Origin: Clostridium paraputrificum
Lineage (GTDB): Bacteria; Bacillota; Clostridia; Clostridiales; Clostridiaceae
Reading direction: 5' to 3'
Length of the DNA stretch: 64,000 nucleotides
Assembly: GCF_900447045.1 (NCBI RefSeq)
Contig: NZ_UAWH01000014.1
Coordinates: 326,501 to 390,500, forward strand
Under the pieces are notes generated by a model. The model was not told the origin of the DNA. It did not search any database and worked only from the letters and a program-made list of their open reading frames with translations. Shown here one piece after another: positions 61,700 through 64,000 of this stretch (within the stretch, counting starts at the first letter, position 1; each line of letters starts with the position of its first letter). Position numbers and translations under genes: made by a program.

Positions 61700-62354
61700 A
61701 TAACAATCATATTAGGATATATCTTTTTTAAACGTTCATCAGGGTAATGCTTGTCCAAAAAGATATCAATATGATTCCTAGTTTTTTTACCATGTGCACG
61801 ACTACTTTGTCTTCTGACTGCAAGAGCAGATATTATTAAATCAATAGTTATAAATATTCCAAAAGTAAATGCTATTAATATAGCAAGTTCAGTTGGAATT
61901 TCATCTATTTTTATTTCTATGTATGGAAGAGTATGTCTTAAAAAAATTAATCCAAGTACTCCCCAATATAAAGCATATAAACCACTTGTTCTACCACCTA
62001 AGTTTAAAGGAGTTTTATTATACTGCCAAGAAATTGTTCCTATAGTTTTTTCTTGTACAAAGGAGCAAATGTATTCAAATATAGCCCCTACAACAGCACT
62101 TACTACAAAAATGATAAAAGCGTTAAAATGTTCTAGTCTATATAAAAGTATTGTAAAACAATTGCACCAAATCCATAAACAGGGCTAAAGGGACCATATA
62201 TAACTCCTTTTCTACTTTCAAAACGACCATTCTTAAGATAACAATATAACATCTCAACAATATATCCTATAAAGGAGCCAATCATAAATATCAAAACTAA
62301 TTTATATAAATCTGTCAAATAAAAAAATGACAACACTTTTTCAAGCATATTCAT
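61687..62354 (-). pseudogene. Frameshifted CmpB-type (PF06541) putative ABC transporter permease/membrane protein
   Basis: The frame from ATG 62354 (RBS AGGTGGTGAT) encodes the family N-terminus, including IGSFIGYIVEMLYCYLKNGRFESRKGVIYGPFSPVYGFGAI, and then stops at 62133. The continuation is intact in the -1 frame from about 62158 to a stop at 61687-61689: TILLYRLEHF, then FEYICSFVQEKTIGTISWQYNKTPLNLGGRTSGLYALYWG and a basic C-terminus. The two parts together make one normal protein of about 222 residues. The break falls at an A4 run on the plus strand (62155-62158); one lost base there restores IVFTILLYR. It may be a real mutation, phase variation or a sequencing error. Confidence 0.8.
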
Positions 62355-62446
62355 AATGTAATATCACCACCTAACTTTAAAAAAAACTATAGCACTAATT
62401 TTAAAAGATATCAATAATTGGGGTGTATAATGTATTGTTCTAGTAG

Positions 62447-62475
62447 TTGACAAAAAGAGCAGTGAGGAATACAAT
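62447..62475 (+). promoter_or_regulatory. Promoter of the T-box leader and tyrS
   Basis: Consensus -35 TTGACA (62447-62452) and -10 TACAAT (62470-62475) with a 17-base spacer. Confidence 0.8.
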
Positions 62476-62481
62476 ATTTAT

Positions 62482-62933
62482 AATTTAATATTTGCATAAC
62501 GAAGATTTACATTTTATATGTATTTCGGAGTATAAGATATGAAAAGCTAAGATAAGAAGAAGTAGTAATTAGGAACTCTAACAGAAAGTAACCGGATGAT
62601 GAGAGGTGCAAGAAAAACTAATTATGAATACATCTTTGAGCTTCACACCGAATGATATTTAATCTAGTAGGCTGTTGACGGATCCCTGCACACGTTATAG
62701 TGCTAGAGTATTACCAATTATATGGAGTACTTGAAGAGGTAGGCAATGTAAGTTGTCTATAAACTTAAGGTGGTAACACGAAGATTTAATCTCTCGTCCT
62801 TTTGATATAAAGGATGGGAGTTTTTTTATTTTCTTTTAATTTATTATCTTAATTTGAAAGTTATCTTTAAAGAGCATTTCAAAGTCTTATAGATTTTGCT
62901 TATATTAAAATTTTAATATAAGGAGAGTTTAAA
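62482..62933 (+). promoter_or_regulatory. Tyrosine T-box riboswitch leader of tyrS
   Basis: The T-box sequence AAGGTGGTAACACG (62767-62780) is followed by a terminator (62791-62827). Upstream, a long paired Stem I region carries GAATACATC at 62626-62634, whose TAC (62629-62631) is the tyrosine specifier codon. The base after TGG in the T-box is T, which pairs with discriminator A73 of tRNA-Tyr. Uncharged tRNA-Tyr would stabilise the antiterminator and allow tyrS transcription. The 5' boundary is set from the promoter. Confidence 0.88.
62791..62827 (+). terminator. Regulated terminator of the T-box leader
   Basis: CTCTCGTCCTT pairs with AAGGATGGGAG (two G-U pairs), followed by seven T. It is mutually exclusive with the T-box antiterminator. 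Confidence 0.88.
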
Positions 62934-64000
62934 ATGGTTAAAACAGTCGAGGAGCAAATGAAGATTATAAAGAAGGGGGTAGACAAGATAGTTAATGAGG
63001 AAGAGCTTATGAATAAATTAGAGAGAGCTAGCAGGAATAATGAATCGTTAACTATAAAATTAGGATTGGATCCTAGTGCACCAGATATACACTTAGGTCA
63101 TGCTGTTGTTCTTAGAAAGATAAAACAAATGCAAGATTTAGGGCATAATGCTGTAATTGTAATTGGTGACTTTACTGGAAAGATTGGAGATCCAACAGGA
63201 AAAGCTAAGGGAAGAAAAGCTTTATCAGAAGAGGAAGTTCAAAGAAATGCACAAACTTATAAGGAACAGATTTTTAAGATTTTAGATGTAGATAAAACCG
63301 AAGTAAGATTTAATAGTGAATGGTTAGGCAAAATAACTTTTGATAAGGTTATTGAACTAGCATCTACAATAACAGTTGCACGTATGTTAGAGAGAGATGA
63401 TTTTCAAAATAGATACAAAAATAATATTCCAATAGGTGTTCATGAATTCTTTTACCCTTTAATGCAAGCATATGATTCAGTAGAATTAAAAGCTGATATA
63501 GAGTTAGGAGGAACTGACCAAACATTTAATATTTTAATGGGAAGAACATTACAAAAATATATGGGGCAAGAATCTCAGATTGCTATGTTTATGCCTATAT
63601 TAGAAGGATTAGATGGAGTTGAAAAAATGAGTAAAAGTCTGGGAAATTACATTGGAGTGAATGAACCTGCTAATATAATGTTTAAAAAAGTTATGGAAAT
63701 TCCAGATAGTTTAATTATAAAGTATTTTGAACTAGCAACTGATGTTCATCCAGATGAAATAGATAGAATAAAAAAAGATTTAGATAGAGGTAAAAATCCA
63801 AGAGATATAAAATTTGAATTATCTAAGATAATAACAGCCCTATATCATTCAGAATTAGAGGTTAAAGAGGCTATTGAGTTTTATGACTTAGCATTTAGAA
63901 AAAAGGATATACCAGATAATATACCTGAGATAGAATCAGAAAGTAATATATTAATGGATTTGATTCCTATATTAGTGCAGAATAATATTATATCTAGCAA
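62934..64000 (+). CDS. tyrS: Tyrosyl-tRNA synthetase, 3'-truncated by the window edge
   Basis: The frame from ATG 62934 (RBS AAGGAGAG) is open to the end of the window, about 355 codons. It begins MVKTVEEQMKIIKKG and has the class I HIGH-type motif PDIHLGHAV. GDFTGKIGDPTGK, HEFFYPLMQAYDSVEL and ELGGTDQTFNILMGR follow, then KMSKSLGNYIG, the KMSKS loop. The spacing and the DQTFN block are those of the TyrZ-like branch of bacterial TyrRS. The C-terminal S4-like domain lies beyond the window. The UAC specifier in the leader confirms tyrosine as the amino acid. Confidence 0.93.
   Translation, partial: MVKTVEEQMKIIKKGVDKIVNEEELMNKLERASRNNESLTIKLGLDPSAPDIHLGHAVVLRKIKQMQDLGHNAVIVIGDFTGKIGDPTGKAKGRKALSEEEVQRNAQTYKEQIFKILDVDKTEVRFNSEWLGKITFDKVIELASTITVARMLERDDFQNRYKNNIPIGVHEFFYPLMQAYDSVELKADIELGGTDQTFNILMGRTLQKYMGQESQIAMFMPILEGLDGVEKMSKSLGNYIGVNEPANIMFKKVMEIPDSLIIKYFELATDVHPDEIDRIKKDLDRGKNPRDIKFELSKIITALYHSELEVKEAIEFYDLAFRKKDIPDNIPEIESESNILMDLIPILVQNNIISS

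Noticed and set aside
61919-62188. 89-codon plus-strand frame after the maltodextrin operon
   Set aside because: It is antisense to the frameshifted CmpB-type gene, whose two halves have clear family character on the minus strand.
1-64000. CRISPR array or insertion sequence with transposase
   Set aside because: No regularly spaced repeats and no transposase, integrase or cas gene were seen on either strand.

Overview
The window reads as a chromosomal segment of a low-GC Firmicute, most likely Clostridium sensu stricto. The DNA is very AT-rich, ribosome binding sites are strong GGAGG-type, U-tailed terminators are frequent, and the conserved genes (adenine deaminase, GreA, T-box-controlled tyrosyl-tRNA synthetase, fructose-type PTS, maltodextrin system) are clostridial in type. 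The secreted chitinase and a cell-wall-anchored glycosidase fit a host- or detritus-associated saccharolytic anaerobe. The species cannot be fixed from sequence alone.

Layout. 1-4.5 kb: the end of a hemolysin III family gene, then a four-gene operon of a leaderless arylsulfate-sulfotransferase-like protein and an SsuABC-type ABC importer. 4.5-6.2 kb: a WYL regulator and a GyrI-like protein. 6.2-10.7 kb: a gene-poor accessory patch. It holds two paralogous secreted cysteine-containing precursors, each facing a small membrane protein across a shared terminator, plus a third small membrane protein, a lipoprotein and a small orphan protein. A 47-48 bp direct repeat brackets the precursor cassette. 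10.7-13.6 kb: a methyltransferase, a BaiN/HI0933-type flavoprotein and an ECF S component. 13.6-26.5 kb: a decayed copy of the yqiJ 5' region, a large sortase-anchored GH36-like glycosidase, and then an intact operon of YqiJ-like protein, YqiK flotillin and a 1652-residue AAA ATPase.

26.5-32.2 kb: a tRNA-dihydrouridine synthase, a secreted GH18 chitinase, a divergent DXS-like protein behind a MerR-type 19-bp-spacer promoter, and a small GNAT protein. 32.3-38.8 kb: a PTS EIIBCA, a GH38 alpha-mannosidase, an RpiR regulator and a ROK kinase, which together look like a mannosyl-glycerate or mannoside uptake and hydrolysis operon. 38.8-43.5 kb: greA, an orphan gene, a MATE transporter and adenine deaminase. 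43.5-61.7 kb: alpha-glucan metabolism. This comprises an XRE-TPR regulator divergent from GH31 glucosidase and pullulanase, a debranching enzyme on the minus strand, and the long operon malQ-glgP-malE-orf-malF-malG-msmX. 61.7-64 kb: a frameshifted CmpB-type membrane protein gene on the minus strand and a tyrosine T-box leader followed by tyrS, which runs off the end.

Functionally, the alpha-glucan block forms one route. MalE-MalF-MalG with the MsmX-type ATPase import maltodextrins. Cytoplasmic pullulanase, GH31 enzyme, amylo-1,6-glucosidase and MalQ debranch and rearrange them, and GlgP yields glucose-1-phosphate. The best candidate for an undescribed system is the duplicated secreted-precursor and membrane-protein pair at 7.4-9.3 kb, which looks like a peptide toxin or bacteriocin with cognate immunity. 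The YqiJ-flotillin-giant ATPase triad and the arylsulfotransferase-importer operon are the next most interesting. All family assignments are by reading; no database search was run.
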